Notes: generated from the sequence alone by a model not told the origin. Shown: positions 47,819 through 56,607, counted from the first letter of the stretch. The stretch: DNA of 64,000 nt from Candidatus Zixiibacteriota bacterium (GCA_035574315.1 DATLYW010000046.1:1-64000), one strand, 5' to 3'. Made by a program: numbers and translations.

Positions 47819-49465
47819 TTACCAGACTCTCATGCCGGGAGCCGACAGCTCGGCATTTCGCACCAGCTCCGCCAGCGGCCATCCGTAGGAAAGCACGATC
47901 AGGATGACCGTCGCGATCAGCCACGGCCTCCACGCATCGAGCCACGCCGGGGTCTCCTGCACGTCGCGAACCGCTTCCGCGACCGGCATCTCCGCCGGAT
48001 TCGCGACCCTCCGCGAAGCGAGCACGGTGCCGAGGATCACGATGAAATAAAGCACGACGCTCGTCCACAACAGGACGCCCCCGATCGCGGCGACGACCAG
48101 CAGCGGATTCCACTCGGGGGCGAGGTAAGGGGCCGCGCCGAGCATGGTCCGCCTCGGCACGCCGAACCGAAATCCGAGGAGGTGGTGGCTGATGGAAAAC
48201 GGCGCCATCCCGGCGACCCAGAGCCACGCCTGGACGAGGGCCGTTCGCGGGCTCCACAGCTCCCTTCCGGCGAGCCGGGGAACGAGCCAGTAGCTGATCC
48301 CGATAAAGCTCAGGACCACGGCGGTGGCGAGCGTCAGGTGAAAGTGGCCGACGATCCAGAGCGTATTGTGCACGATCAGATCGACGTTGTACGAGGCGTT
48401 GATGATGCCCCCGATGCCGCCCAGCGCGAAGGTCACGATTGCGAGCGCCTGAGCGGTGAAAGAAGGATCGCGCCAGGGCAGCTTGCTGACCCAGCCGAAC
48501 AGTCCCGTTCCGCCGCGCGCCCGGCCGCCCAGCTCCAACGATGCGATGACCGTGAAGGCGGTGAGCAGGCTGGGAAACGAAACCGCGTAGGTCAGCAACG
48601 CGTGAAACGCCTTCCACACGGGCGATATTCCCGGGTCGGCGAACTGGTGATGGAACCCCACGGGAATCGACAGCACGAGAAACAGCCAGAAAGCGAGGCG
48701 CGCCAGCGGATCGCTGAAAACCTTCCCTCCCGCCTGCCGGGGGAGCATGCCGTACCACGAGACGTAGGCGGGCAGGAGCCAGAAGTACACGATGGGGTGC
48801 CCGGTGAACCAGAAGAGGGTTCGGGCGAGCAGCGGGTCGGTTCCCCGGACCCAACCCAGGGACCACGGAATGAGCAGGGCGAGCATCTCGGCAGCGATTC
48901 CCAGGGACGCGATCTGCCACATCGCCATGGTCAGCACGGAGCCGAAGGCGATGAAAGGAGTGCGCACCCCCGGGTGCGCGGCGCGCCACGCGCCGAGGGT
49001 GAAATAGAGCCCGAAGCCTTCCACCCACGAGCCGACGACGACGAGGGTCAACCCGATGTAGAACAAGGCGCTCGCCTTCAGCGGCGGATAAAACGTGTAG
49101 AGCACGGTGGCGTCGTTCAGCAGCAGCGGAGCCGCGGCGAGCACCAGCCCGCCCGCCATCAGCCAGAGCCCTGCGGCGTTGAGCCGGGGAAAACGCAGGC
49201 TCGTCTTCAGGCTGTAAACGGTCGTGAAGGTCAGAAAGCCGACGATGAAAAAGGTCGTGAAGACCAGCGCGTTGAGAACTCCGTGAAGCGTCAGTCCCTG
49301 ATAGTAGCTCTGGATTCCCGGCGCGAGCACGCCGTACAGGTCGACCCCGGCGTGCTCGAGAACCTGGAGCGGGCCGAACCAGGTGCCGAGGAACAGCGCT
49401 CCCAGCGCGATCCCGAGATGCCAGGCGGTCAGTTTCTCCTCGAGCGCGAAGCGGTCCTCAGGCAT
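47819..49465 (-). CDS. Cytochrome c oxidase subunit I, ba3 type
   Basis: This 548-residue protein has about 13 membrane helices. Low-spin haem ligand H61 lies in LTLHGVLN; the CuB site has H223 with the cross-linked Y227 (GHPIVYFW) and H272/H273 (GFHHQ). H374 and H376 (VGHFHL) bind the high-spin and low-spin haem. The sequence style and the partner subunits fit the B-type (ba3) haem-copper oxidases. It follows subunit II by 12 bp and reduces O2 while pumping protons. Confidence 0.93.
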   Translation of the reverse strand: MPEDRFALEEKLTAWHLGIALGALFLGTWFGPLQVLEHAGVDLYGVLAPGIQSYYQGLTLHGVLNALVFTTFFIVGFLTFTTVYSLKTSLRFPRLNAAGLWLMAGGLVLAAAPLLLNDATVLYTFYPPLKASALFYIGLTLVVVGSWVEGFGLYFTLGAWRAAHPGVRTPFIAFGSVLTMAMWQIASLGIAAEMLALLIPWSLGWVRGTDPLLARTLFWFTGHPIVYFWLLPAYVSWYGMLPRQAGGKVFSDPLARLAFWLFLVLSIPVGFHHQFADPGISPVWKAFHALLTYAVSFPSLLTAFTVIASLELGGRARGGTGLFGWVSKLPWRDPSFTAQALAIVTFALGGIGGIINASYNVDLIVHNTLWIVGHFHLTLATAVVLSFIGISYWLVPRLAGRELWSPRTALVQAWLWVAGMAPFSISHHLLGFRFGVPRRTMLGAAPYLAPEWNPLLVVAAIGGVLLWTSVVLYFIVILGTVLASRRVANPAEMPVAEAVRDVQETPAWLDAWRPWLIATVILIVLSYGWPLAELVRNAELSAPGMRVW

Positions 49466-49477
49466 GACGCCTCCCTT

Positions 49478-49960
49478 TCATGGGCGTGGCTCGACGACCA
49501 CCCTCCCGAACATCGCATGGTGAGCGAGGCCGCAGTATTCCTGGCAGAAGAACCGGTATTCGCCGGGCTCGTCGAACCGCGCGGCGATCTTGCTCACCTG
49601 CCCGGGAAGCACCATGACGTTGACGTTGGTCCGCTCGATCAGAAGGCCGTGCTGGAGATCGGGGCTGGTGATGTAAAAGGTCACCGTGGAGCCGGCCGGA
49701 ACCCTGATTTCATTGGGAGCGAAGGCCCAGATCTGAGCCCTCATGTAAACGTCGTAGCGCCCGGGGCCCCGTTGCAGCACGGCCGGCTCGGCAAAAGGAG
49801 GATCGACCGCCACGCGGCCGGGGTCGACGCGCTTTTCGGGGCCCGGCAACGCAAAGCCGTAGAATGCGCCGATCACGACGGCGACGAAAAAGGCGGCGAG
49901 AATCGCTCCGCTCGCCACCATCCACCACCGCTCGCAGGAATCGACGCCGAAGCCGTTCAT
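49478..49960 (-). CDS. Cytochrome c oxidase subunit II, ba3 type
   Basis: This 160-residue protein has one N-terminal membrane helix (about residues 12-36) and a periplasmic CuA cupredoxin domain. All CuA ligands are visible: H104, C139, E141, C143, H147 and M150. A single helix is typical of ba3-type subunit II. The ATG overlaps the stop of the 40-residue subunit gene upstream (ATGA) and follows a gaggag ribosome site. Confidence 0.93.
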   Translation of the reverse strand: MNGFGVDSCERWWMVASGAILAAFFVAVVIGAFYGFALPGPEKRVDPGRVAVDPPFAEPAVLQRGPGRYDVYMRAQIWAFAPNEIRVPAGSTVTFYITSPDLQHGLLIERTNVNVMVLPGQVSKIAARFDEPGEYRFFCQEYCGLAHHAMFGRVVVEPRP

Positions 49961-50079
49961 TGCGTTGCTCCTCTCAGCAGGAGCCCAAGATAGACCGTGC
50001 CCCACAGGAGCACGGTGACGAGGGCGAAAATGGCGAGGATTGCGACGGTACCCTTGGGCTTGGGATACGGCTCTTGCAT
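49957..50079 (-). CDS. Small oxidase subunit, ba3 subunit IIa-like (40 residues)
   Basis: A 40-residue ORF starts MQEPYPKPKGTVAILAIFAL and contains one membrane helix ending in a short LRGATQ tail. It is too short for most gene callers. Its stop overlaps the start of subunit II, and its size and position match subunit IIa of ba3 oxidases, which supplies the helix missing from subunit II. A ribosome-like gcgag lies upstream. The homology is inferred from position and topology. Confidence 0.8.
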   Translation of the reverse strand: MQEPYPKPKGTVAILAIFALVTVLLWGTVYLGLLLRGATQ

Positions 50080-50131
50080 CTCGCTGCTCCCCGCGCCAGA
50101 GAAAGGCGCGATCTCTGGACAATGGGCCCGC

Positions 50132-50173
50132 CCGGACCGGGCTAAAATAGGGCAGAGCCGTCGCGCCCGTCAA
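50132..50173 (-). promoter_or_regulatory. Candidate sigma-70 promoter for the oxidase operon
   Basis: On the minus strand the -35 box TTGACG (50168-50173) and -10 box TATTTT (50144-50149) are 18 bases apart. Transcription would start near 50137, about 58 bases before the small-subunit ATG. Confidence 0.45.
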
Positions 50174-50269
50174 GGGCACCGTTGAACGGGCTTCCGGTTT
50201 CGTTCCAGATTCGAGGCTCCCGTAAATCAGCAGCGAGCGGTCCGCGGTAGACAGGTTTGCGTCCGCGCC

Positions 50270-50297
50270 GGTCCTCGGTCCCCGGTCTCAGGTCTGC
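50270..50297 (+). repeat. Short heptad tract
   Basis: Four consecutive 7-base units follow the pattern GGTCNNN in the gap downstream of htrA. They add another example of 7-base periodicity in intergenic DNA here. Confidence 0.4.
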
Positions 50298-50310
50298 CGC
50301 TCTCGGCCGG

Positions 50311-51738
50311 TCACGGTCGGTTTTTTTCCCGCGGGACCTTGACCGCGATGAACGCCGGGCTCTGGCCGCGCTGCACGAGAAAAAGAACGACGCCTCCTCT
50401 TTTCAATCCCGCAATCGCCTGACGGTAATCGGACACGTTGCGGATCGTCTTGCGGTCGACTTCCAGGATCACGTCGCCCTGGCGTAATCCCGCGTCGTCG
50501 GCGGCGCTCCCGGGCGCGACCGCGGTGATCAGGGCTCCCTGGGCCCGCTCGAGCCCGAGGCCCTGCGCGATCTCCGGGGTCACGTCCTGCACCGTCAACC
50601 CGAGGATGTCTTCGTGCTTCGGGGCAGGAACCGCCGGTCGCTCCTCCTTCAGCTCGGCGACCGTGACCGCAAGCGTGAGGCGCTTCTTGTCCCGCAGGAC
50701 CACGATGTCGACCCGCGACCCGGGGCGCGTGCGCGCTACCATCCACGGAAGATCGGAAGACTCCTTCACCGCTTTTCCGCCGTACTCGACGATAACGTCT
50801 CGGGCTCTGATCCCGGCTTTCGCCGCGGGACTGCCGGGGACCACGCTCGCGACGAGCGCGCCGCCGGGCCTCTCCATTCCCAACGAATCGGCGATCTCGG
50901 GCGTGACCTTCTGAACGCTCACGCCCAGCCAACCGCGAGTCACTCTGCCTCTGGTCTTCAGCTCGGGCAGCAGCTCTTTGGCGAGATTGATGGGAATGGC
51001 GAAGCCGATCCCGATATTCGCCCCCGTCCGGCTGAAAATCGCCGTATTGATCCCGACGACCTCCCCGCGCAGGTTGATCAGCGGCCCTCCGGAGTTGCCC
51101 GGATTGATGGAGGCGTCGGTTTGTATGAAGTCGTCGTAGGGCCCCGCTCCGATCTGGCGGCTTTTCGCGCTCACGATTCCGGCGGTCACCGTGTTCTGCA
51201 GGCCGAACGGGCTTCCCATGGCGAGGACCCACTCTCCTACCCTCAACCGGTCGGAGTCTCCCAAGGGGGCCACGGGTAGCTCCCCTTTCGCGTCGATCTT
51301 GATGACCGCCAGGTCGGTTTTCTCGTCACGGCCGACGATCTTCGCCGCGTACTGCCGCCCGTCATAGAGCTGGACGACGATCTTCTGCGCGTTCTCGACG
51401 ACATGGTTGTTCGTGAGAATGGTGCCGTCGCGCTCGATGATGAAGCCCGAGCCGAGCCCGCGCTGCCGGAACTCGGGTGGATAGATTTCGCCGAAGAACC
51501 TCCTCCAGAATTCGGCGAAGGGATCTTCCCTGCCGAACGGGCCCGGAAAGTCCTTGAGCACCTGCGTGGTCGAGATGTTGACGACCACGGGGCCGAGCTT
51601 CTCCGCCAGCGCGACGAAGTCCGGCAAGGCCCCTTGTCTCGCTTCCGCCGCCCGTGCCTCGTCCTCCCCGGCCAGCGCGACCGCGAGGAACAACAGAACC
51701 GCTGTGGCTCCCATCGCACGCCTGTGAAACGGTTTCAT
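50311..51738 (-). CDS. Periplasmic serine protease HtrA/DegP type
   Basis: This 475-residue protein has a signal peptide (to about residue 30), a trypsin-like domain with triad H112, D142 and S216 (NPGNSGGPL) and two PDZ domains. It degrades or refolds damaged periplasmic proteins. The frame extends to 51909, but the ATG at 51738 has a gggag ribosome site and begins the signal peptide. An exact sigma-54 core at 51794-51808 lies upstream; enteric degP instead uses sigma-E. It is divergent from ppsA. Confidence 0.94.
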   Translation of the reverse strand: MKPFHRRAMGATAVLLFLAVALAGEDEARAAEARQGALPDFVALAEKLGPVVVNISTTQVLKDFPGPFGREDPFAEFWRRFFGEIYPPEFRQRGLGSGFIIERDGTILTNNHVVENAQKIVVQLYDGRQYAAKIVGRDEKTDLAVIKIDAKGELPVAPLGDSDRLRVGEWVLAMGSPFGLQNTVTAGIVSAKSRQIGAGPYDDFIQTDASINPGNSGGPLINLRGEVVGINTAIFSRTGANIGIGFAIPINLAKELLPELKTRGRVTRGWLGVSVQKVTPEIADSLGMERPGGALVASVVPGSPAAKAGIRARDVIVEYGGKAVKESSDLPWMVARTRPGSRVDIVVLRDKKRLTLAVTVAELKEERPAVPAPKHEDILGLTVQDVTPEIAQGLGLERAQGALITAVAPGSAADDAGLRQGDVILEVDRKTIRNVSDYRQAIAGLKRGGVVLFLVQRGQSPAFIAVKVPREKNRP

Positions 51739-51793
51739 AAGCTCCCTCTTCTTCGATTTTGCCTGGTGTGAGGCCGCTCGTCCGGAAAGGCTG

Positions 51794-51808
51794 GCAAGAG
51801 CGATGCCA
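51794..51808 (-). promoter_or_regulatory. Sigma-54 promoter for htrA
   Basis: On the minus strand it reads TGGCAT, CGCTC, TTGC, an exact core. It differs by a single base from the promoter at 57037-57051. The predicted start near 51782 gives a 44-base leader. The site is itself nearly palindromic. Confidence 0.75.
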
Positions 51809-51855
51809 GTCTTGCAGCCGTGGCCGCTTTCGCATAATCCGCGACGGCGGTCCGG

Positions 51856-51895
51856 CTTTTTTTTCAAAAATGACAACCCCGGGGCTCGCCCCGGG
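51856..51895. promoter_or_regulatory. Possible shared activator site between htrA and ppsA
   Basis: CTTTTTTTTCAAAAATGA (51856-51873) is followed by an 8-base inverted repeat CCCGGGGC/GCCCCGGG with a 2-base centre (51878-51895). The AT-rich part ends 62 bases before the ppsA promoter and lies about 56 bases upstream of the htrA promoter. The GC stem could instead be a terminator-like hairpin, but no gene ends here. Confidence 0.4.
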
Positions 51896-51935
51896 AAAAA
51901 AGCACACAAAACTATTCGCCGCGCCCGCCGTGCTA

Positions 51936-51950
51936 CGGCACCGATTTTGC
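51936..51950 (+). promoter_or_regulatory. Sigma-54 promoter for PEP synthase
   Basis: The site reads CGGCAC, CGATT, TTGC; only the leading base departs from consensus. The start near 51962 gives a 25-base leader to the ATG at 51987. Confidence 0.65.
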
Positions 51951-51986
51951 CCGCTTACCGAGCGGATCATTGGCAGGTTGACATCG

Positions 51987-54470
51987 ATGCCGGACAAACC
52001 CGGATACCGCTATATCCGCTGGTTCGACGAGATCGGGATCGGCGACGTGCCGGCCGTGGGGGGCAAGAACGCCTCCCTGGGAGAGCTTTACCGGGAACTC
52101 GTGCCGAAGGGAATCAAGGTGCCCCATGGCTTTGCGATCACGGTCGACGCGTACTGGGACCTGCTTCGCGGCGCCGATCTCGTCGGCCGCATCGCCCGAA
52201 TGCTTTCCGGCATCGACGCCGGCGACGCCGCCAGCCTCCGGCGCGCGGGCAGCGCCATCCGCCGCGAGATCATGGAAGCCCCGCTTCCCGAAGCGCTCCG
52301 CCGCGAAATCATAGCGGCCTACCGCGAGCTGTGCGCCGGTGCTCGTGAGCCGCTCGACGTCGCGGTTCGAAGCAGCGCCACCGCCGAGGACCTCGCGGAC
52401 GCAAGCTTCGCGGGACAGCACGAAACCTATCTGAACGTCCAGGGAGACGCGGCGCTGCTGGAGGCCTGCAGGCGCTGCTTTGCCTCGCTCTTCACCGATC
52501 GCGCCATCTCTTACCGGCAGGACAAGCGCTTCGACCACCTGAAGGTTGGGCTGTCGATCGGGGTCCAGCGCATGGTGCGCTCCGACCTCGCCGCCGCGGG
52601 AGTCATGTTTTCGGTCGACACCGAAACCGGATTTCCGGACGTCGTCTTGATCAACGCGGCCTACGGCCTCGGCGAAAACGTGGTGCAGGGCTCGGTCAAT
52701 CCGGACGAGTACTACGTGTTCAAGCCGACCCTCCGGCTGGGCTACCGGCCGATCCTGCAAAAGATCGCGGGAAGCAAGGAATTCAAGCTCGTTTACGACG
52801 TCGGCGGCGGCAAGATGGTGAAGAACGTGCCCGTCGCACCCGAAGAGCGCGCGCGTTTCGCCATCGACGACGACGAGATCCTGCTGCTGGCCCGCTGGGC
52901 CTGCCTCATCGAGGAGCACTACAGCCGCAAGCGCGGCGCTTACACCCCAATGGACATGGAATGGGCCAAGGACGGCCGCACCGGCGAGCTGTTCATCGTC
53001 CAGGCCCGCCCGGAGACGGTCCAGTCGCGCCGGCCGCTCGACACGCTGGAGGTTTACCGTCTCGCGGAACGGGGCAAGCCGCTGGTGCAAGGCCGCGCCG
53101 TCGGCGAAAAGATCGCCTGCGGGCCCGTGCGCGTCGTCCGCAGCGTCCAGTATCTGCACGAAGTCCGCGACGGCGACGTGCTGGTCACGGACAAGACCGA
53201 CCCCGATTGGGAACCGACGATGAAGAAGGCCGCGGCGATCGTCACCAACCGCGGCGGCAGAACCTGCCATGCCGCGATCGTCAGCCGGGAGCTGGGCCTG
53301 CCGGCGGTGGTCGGAACCGGAGACGCCACCGAGAGGCTGCGCGACGGGCAGCCGGTGACCGTCTCCTGCGCCGAAGGGGAGATCGGGTTCGTCTACGACG
53401 GCTTCCTGAAGTTCGAGGTCGACCGCGTCAACCTCCGGGACCTGCCGCGGCCAAGAACGAAAATCATGATGAACGTGGGAAACCCGGAGGAAGCCTTCCG
53501 CCTCTCCGCGATTCCCAACGACGGCGTCGGGCTCGCTCGGGAAGAGTTCATCATCACGACTTACATCAGGGCCCACCCGCTGGCGCTGCTGGATTACGAC
53601 CGGCTGGAGGACCCGGCGGCACGCGCCGAGATCGATCGCCTGACCGCAGGGTACGCCGACAAACCGGAGTTCTTCGTCGACAAGCTGGCCCAGGGCGTGG
53701 CCATGATCGCCGCGGCCTTTTATCCCAGGGACGTCATCGTCCGGCTGAGCGACTTCAAGACCAACGAGTACGCCGACCTCATCGGCGGAAAAGCCTACGA
53801 GCCTGTCGAGGAGAACCCGATGCTCGGCTTTCGCGGCGCATCGCGCTACTACAGCCCGCGCTATCAGGCGGGATTCGCGCTGGAGTGCCGCGCCATGAAA
53901 AAAGTGCGCGACGAGATGGGGCTGGACAACGTCAAGCTCATGGTCCCCTTCTGCCGTACGGTCGAGGAAGGTCGCCGGGTGCTCTCCGAGATGGAAAAGC
54001 ACGGGCTCAGGCGCGGCGAGAACCGGCTCGAGGTCTACGTCATGTGCGAGATTCCCAGCAACGTGATCCTCGCCGACGAATTCGCCGAGATTTTCGACGG
54101 CTTTTCGATCGGCTCGAACGATCTCACGCAGCTGGTCCTGGGGGTGGACCGCGACTCGGCGATCGTGGCGCACATCTTCGACGAGCGCAATCCCGCAGTC
54201 AAGAAAATGATCGCCAGCGCCGTTCGCTCCGCCAAGGCGAAGGGAAAGAAGATCGGCATTTGCGGGCAGGCCCCGAGCGACTACCCCGATTTCGCGGCGT
54301 TTCTGGTGGAGCTGGGCATCGACAGCATCTCGCTGAATCCCGACGCCGTGCTGAAGACGACGCTCACCGTGATGGAAGCCGAGCGGCGGCTCGGTGAAAC
54401 GGGCCGCGGGGAGCCGGCCGGGCGTGCCGGCGCGACGAGAGCGCCCGTGGCGTGCGCCGAATCTGGCTGA
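51987..54470 (+). CDS. ppsA: Phosphoenolpyruvate synthase
   Basis: This 827-residue enzyme converts pyruvate and ATP to phosphoenolpyruvate, AMP and phosphate. It has the N-terminal ATP-binding domain (GGKNASLGELYREL, VRSSATAEDLADASFAGQHET), the swivelling phosphohistidine domain with H428 (GGRTCHAAIVSREL), and the PEP-binding barrel with catalytic C759 (IGICGQAPSDYPDF). The ATG at 51987 starts the family N-terminus; the open frame to 51759 is not supported. It diverges from htrA and is the only central-metabolism gene of the group with a near-perfect sigma-54 site. Confidence 0.95.
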   Translation: MPDKPGYRYIRWFDEIGIGDVPAVGGKNASLGELYRELVPKGIKVPHGFAITVDAYWDLLRGADLVGRIARMLSGIDAGDAASLRRAGSAIRREIMEAPLPEALRREIIAAYRELCAGAREPLDVAVRSSATAEDLADASFAGQHETYLNVQGDAALLEACRRCFASLFTDRAISYRQDKRFDHLKVGLSIGVQRMVRSDLAAAGVMFSVDTETGFPDVVLINAAYGLGENVVQGSVNPDEYYVFKPTLRLGYRPILQKIAGSKEFKLVYDVGGGKMVKNVPVAPEERARFAIDDDEILLLARWACLIEEHYSRKRGAYTPMDMEWAKDGRTGELFIVQARPETVQSRRPLDTLEVYRLAERGKPLVQGRAVGEKIACGPVRVVRSVQYLHEVRDGDVLVTDKTDPDWEPTMKKAAAIVTNRGGRTCHAAIVSRELGLPAVVGTGDATERLRDGQPVTVSCAEGEIGFVYDGFLKFEVDRVNLRDLPRPRTKIMMNVGNPEEAFRLSAIPNDGVGLAREEFIITTYIRAHPLALLDYDRLEDPAARAEIDRLTAGYADKPEFFVDKLAQGVAMIAAAFYPRDVIVRLSDFKTNEYADLIGGKAYEPVEENPMLGFRGASRYYSPRYQAGFALECRAMKKVRDEMGLDNVKLMVPFCRTVEEGRRVLSEMEKHGLRRGENRLEVYVMCEIPSNVILADEFAEIFDGFSIGSNDLTQLVLGVDRDSAIVAHIFDERNPAVKKMIASAVRSAKAKGKKIGICGQAPSDYPDFAAFLVELGIDSISLNPDAVLKTTLTVMEAERRLGETGRGEPAGRAGATRAPVACAESG

Positions 54471-54471
54471 C

Positions 54472-55299
54472 ATGCCCGGCGTCGATGCCCCATCTTCATG
54501 GTCTGGCGTACCGCCGGCCGAAAGGCTAAAAGCACGGCAGATGAACGCAAGGGAACGTTCGATTTACCGGCTCGAGACCAGGATCATCCGCCGCTACTTC
54601 AAGGGGCTGAGGCCCCGCCCTGTCAGGCTCGTGAAAACGCTCCCCCTGGGCGCGCAAGGAGAGGCCGCAGAGCCGGAGCTTCTCATCAAGGACACTCGCA
54701 GGACGCGAGAGGAGCTGGAAAAGCTGCTGAAGCACGAGCTGATCCATTACGAGCTCAAGGAAAAGGGCAACGTTTACCACGGACACGGCCAGGCCTTTCT
54801 CAAACGGGCGCGGCAGCTGGGAATCGTCGACACCTATGTTCTGCTGCGTTGTTTTTCCGCCGAGGAATACCAGCACAGACCGACGGTGCGCACCACCAGA
54901 AAAATCCCGCTTCCGAGGTTCATGCGGCTGGTCGATCGATGGTTCGAGACCTTGTTCCAGCAGGTGCTCCGCCTTCCGGACGAACAAAAAATCAAGATCT
55001 ATCCCTGCTTCCAGAGCGTCTATGCCGGCTGGGCGGCTTTTTCGGAAGCCGTGCGAACCAAAAAAAGGTACGTCGTCCATGAAATCTGGAAGGTAAAGAA
55101 GGGGCGGCGCGGCAAGGACCTGCACGCGCTTCAGCAGGAATACGCGTCCCTCCGCGATCGCGCCGAGGCACTGCTCGAAAACATTCGCAAAGGGCGCATC
55201 GCGGACGGAAGAAGCCGGCGAATGCTCGAAGCCACTCGCGCGGCGATGGAAAAGATAAGAAAAACGCTGGAGAAAGACTACGGCATCTCGCCGCAGTAG
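54472..55299 (+). CDS. SprT-like zinc metalloprotease domain protein
   Basis: This 275-residue protein contains KHELIHYELKEKGNVYHGHG, an HExxH zinc site with a third ligand in the HGHG that follows, as in SprT/Spartan-like domains. The C-terminal third is helical and highly charged, with no recognised domain. Spartan relatives cut DNA-protein crosslinks; bacterial SprT function is poorly known. The ATG at 54472 is 1 bp after the ppsA stop; an internal ATG at 54541 is also possible. Confidence 0.75.
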   Translation: MPGVDAPSSWSGVPPAERLKARQMNARERSIYRLETRIIRRYFKGLRPRPVRLVKTLPLGAQGEAAEPELLIKDTRRTREELEKLLKHELIHYELKEKGNVYHGHGQAFLKRARQLGIVDTYVLLRCFSAEEYQHRPTVRTTRKIPLPRFMRLVDRWFETLFQQVLRLPDEQKIKIYPCFQSVYAGWAAFSEAVRTKKRYVVHEIWKVKKGRRGKDLHALQQEYASLRDRAEALLENIRKGRIADGRSRRMLEATRAAMEKIRKTLEKDYGISPQ

Positions 55300-55313
55300 G
55301 CCGCTTTGCTCCC

Positions 55314-55420
55314 GTTCGAACCGTTCGGGCCGTTCGACCGCTTCGCTCCGTTCGAGAGGTCAAACGCCACTAAGACCTGCGCGAGCGAATCGTGAACCTG
55401 AAACTGGAAACCAGGAAACG
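55314..55420 (-). repeat. Composite intergenic repeat, locus C
   Basis: Five 9-base units like GTTCGANCC run from 55314 to 55358, including CTTCGCTCC at 55341-55349, which is identical to a unit of locus B. After a gap of about 35 bases, 7-base units like GGAAACC occur around 55392-55420. It lies between the convergent SprT-like and Hsp20 genes. The hairpin of loci A and B is absent. Confidence 0.65.
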
Positions 55421-55492
55421 AATTACCGCGCCGGGCCCGGGGCGTTTCTGGAACCGCCGTAGCTCGCCCGCGGACCCGGCCGGCATCGCCGC

Positions 55493-55984
55493 TCACTCCA
55501 CCTTCACCTTGATTTCTCGAGTCTTGGCCTCTTCGCTCTTCGGCAGCCTCACCTCCAGAACCCCATCCCTGAACGAGGCCTTGATCTTGTCCGCCTGCAC
55601 CTCCTTGGGCAAATCGATGGCCCGGTAGAAAGCGCCGTAGGAGCGTTCGCACCGGTAGTAGTTTTCCTCCTCGATCTTTTCTTCTCTCTTTTTCTCCCCC
55701 TTGAGGATCAGCTGCGAGTCGGAGATGTTGACCTCGATGTCGTCCTTCTTCATCCCCGGGAGCTCCGCCTTGACGACGATCTCGTCCTTCTCCTCGTAAA
55801 CGTCCATCGCGGGGCTGACGATCTCCCTGTCCTCCCGCCCCCACACCGGCCACCAGGGTCTCACTGCCCGGCCGAAGAACTCGTCCATCATCCGGTCCAT
55901 CTCCCGCTCCCAGCGCCTGAAGTCCATGAACGGCCTCCATGGCGCCACCGCCCTCGTTTCGTGCTCTCTTGCCCTTTCTGCCAT
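55493..55984 (-). CDS. Hsp20/alpha-crystallin small heat-shock protein
   Basis: This 163-residue chaperone has a Trp/Arg-rich N-terminal arm and an alpha-crystallin domain from about residue 60: AMDVYEEKDEIVVKAELPGMKKDDIEVN, then YGAFYRAIDLPKEV and KASFRDGVLEVRLPK. It ends with KTREIKVKVE. It holds unfolded proteins without ATP. The start at 55984 has a strong aaggagg site. An exact sigma-54 core lies 173 bases upstream (56157-56171). Confidence 0.94.
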   Translation of the reverse strand: MAERAREHETRAVAPWRPFMDFRRWEREMDRMMDEFFGRAVRPWWPVWGREDREIVSPAMDVYEEKDEIVVKAELPGMKKDDIEVNISDSQLILKGEKKREEKIEEENYYRCERSYGAFYRAIDLPKEVQADKIKASFRDGVLEVRLPKSEEAKTREIKVKVE

Positions 55985-56304
55985 GACTCTTTCCTCCTTT
56001 CTCTCATTAACTGGGGGAGCCCACCCGGGTAGCCGTCGAAAAGTGGGATAAGCTCTTGCGCTCGGCCTGACGCTCACCAGCCTGCTCGAAACGCCTCGGC
56101 GACGAGCCACCCACGATACCATGTCTACATGGTTGCGGACTCAACAATACGTCGCCGCAATCGGCGTGCCACCAAAAACATCTTCATCTGTTTCGCCTTC
56201 GGTCGAAAGATTTTCGGCTCTGCAAAAAGGCGATCCTCTCCGCTTGCGACTTTGCAAACGCTCGCAAATGTATCGTGTAGCCGTCTCTGGAAAGGGCTGT
56301 TCCC
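55985..56304. other. 320-bp region upstream of hsp20
   Basis: The gap between hsp20 and the GYD gene contains the sigma-54 site at 56157-56171 and lower-GC DNA around 56150-56290. No CIRCE- or ROSE-like heat-shock element is evident, and no ORF is convincing. Confidence 0.5.
56157..56171 (-). promoter_or_regulatory. Sigma-54 promoter for hsp20
   Basis: On the minus strand it reads TGGCAC, GCCGA, TTGC, an exact core. The predicted start near 56145 gives a leader of about 160 bases. Confidence 0.72.
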
Positions 56305-56607
56305 TCAGCCCTTCAGGCCGGTTGCCAGGTTCAGGAAGTTATCCCACGGCGTTGCCACCCAGGTCTCCGTCGTCGCGTGGCCGAACGACCGGATCAGCAA
56401 CGCCACCTTCGTGGCCGTCTCGCTGTCCGGAGCCTCGAAAATGTCCAGGTAGTCGCAAGGGCCCAGAACCGCGTAGTTGGCGAGCCACTTGACGCCCGGG
56501 CATTCCTTCTTGATCCGTTCCTCGGCCTGTTTGTTGAGCTCGGCCACGGATCCCGGCAGCTTGAGGGCTTCGGGCGAAAGCCTCGTCAGCATGATGTAAG
56601 TTGCCAT
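56305..56607 (-). CDS. GYD domain protein
   Basis: This 100-residue protein matches the GYD family, named for a Gly-Tyr-Asp motif that here reads GPCDYLDIFEAPD. It begins ATYIMLTRLSPEAL and ends in a helical tail with TWVATPWDNF. The fold is ferredoxin-like; the function is unknown. A good ribosome site (aaggaggcg) precedes the ATG. I see no sigma-54 site before it. Confidence 0.82.
   Translation of the reverse strand: MATYIMLTRLSPEALKLPGSVAELNKQAEERIKKECPGVKWLANYAVLGPCDYLDIFEAPDSETATKVALLIRSFGHATTETWVATPWDNFLNLATGLKG

Noticed and set aside
51878..51895. GC hairpin considered as a terminator
   Set aside because: It lies in a divergent promoter gap where no transcript should end, and the flanking A-tract and T-tract do not give a plus-strand U-run.
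51759..51986. ORF extension upstream of ppsA
   Set aside because: It covers the promoter and AT-rich elements; family members start at the ATG at 51987.
54394..54471. Longer N-terminus for the SprT-like gene
   Set aside because: It overlaps the end of ppsA and is Arg/Pro-rich shadow sequence.
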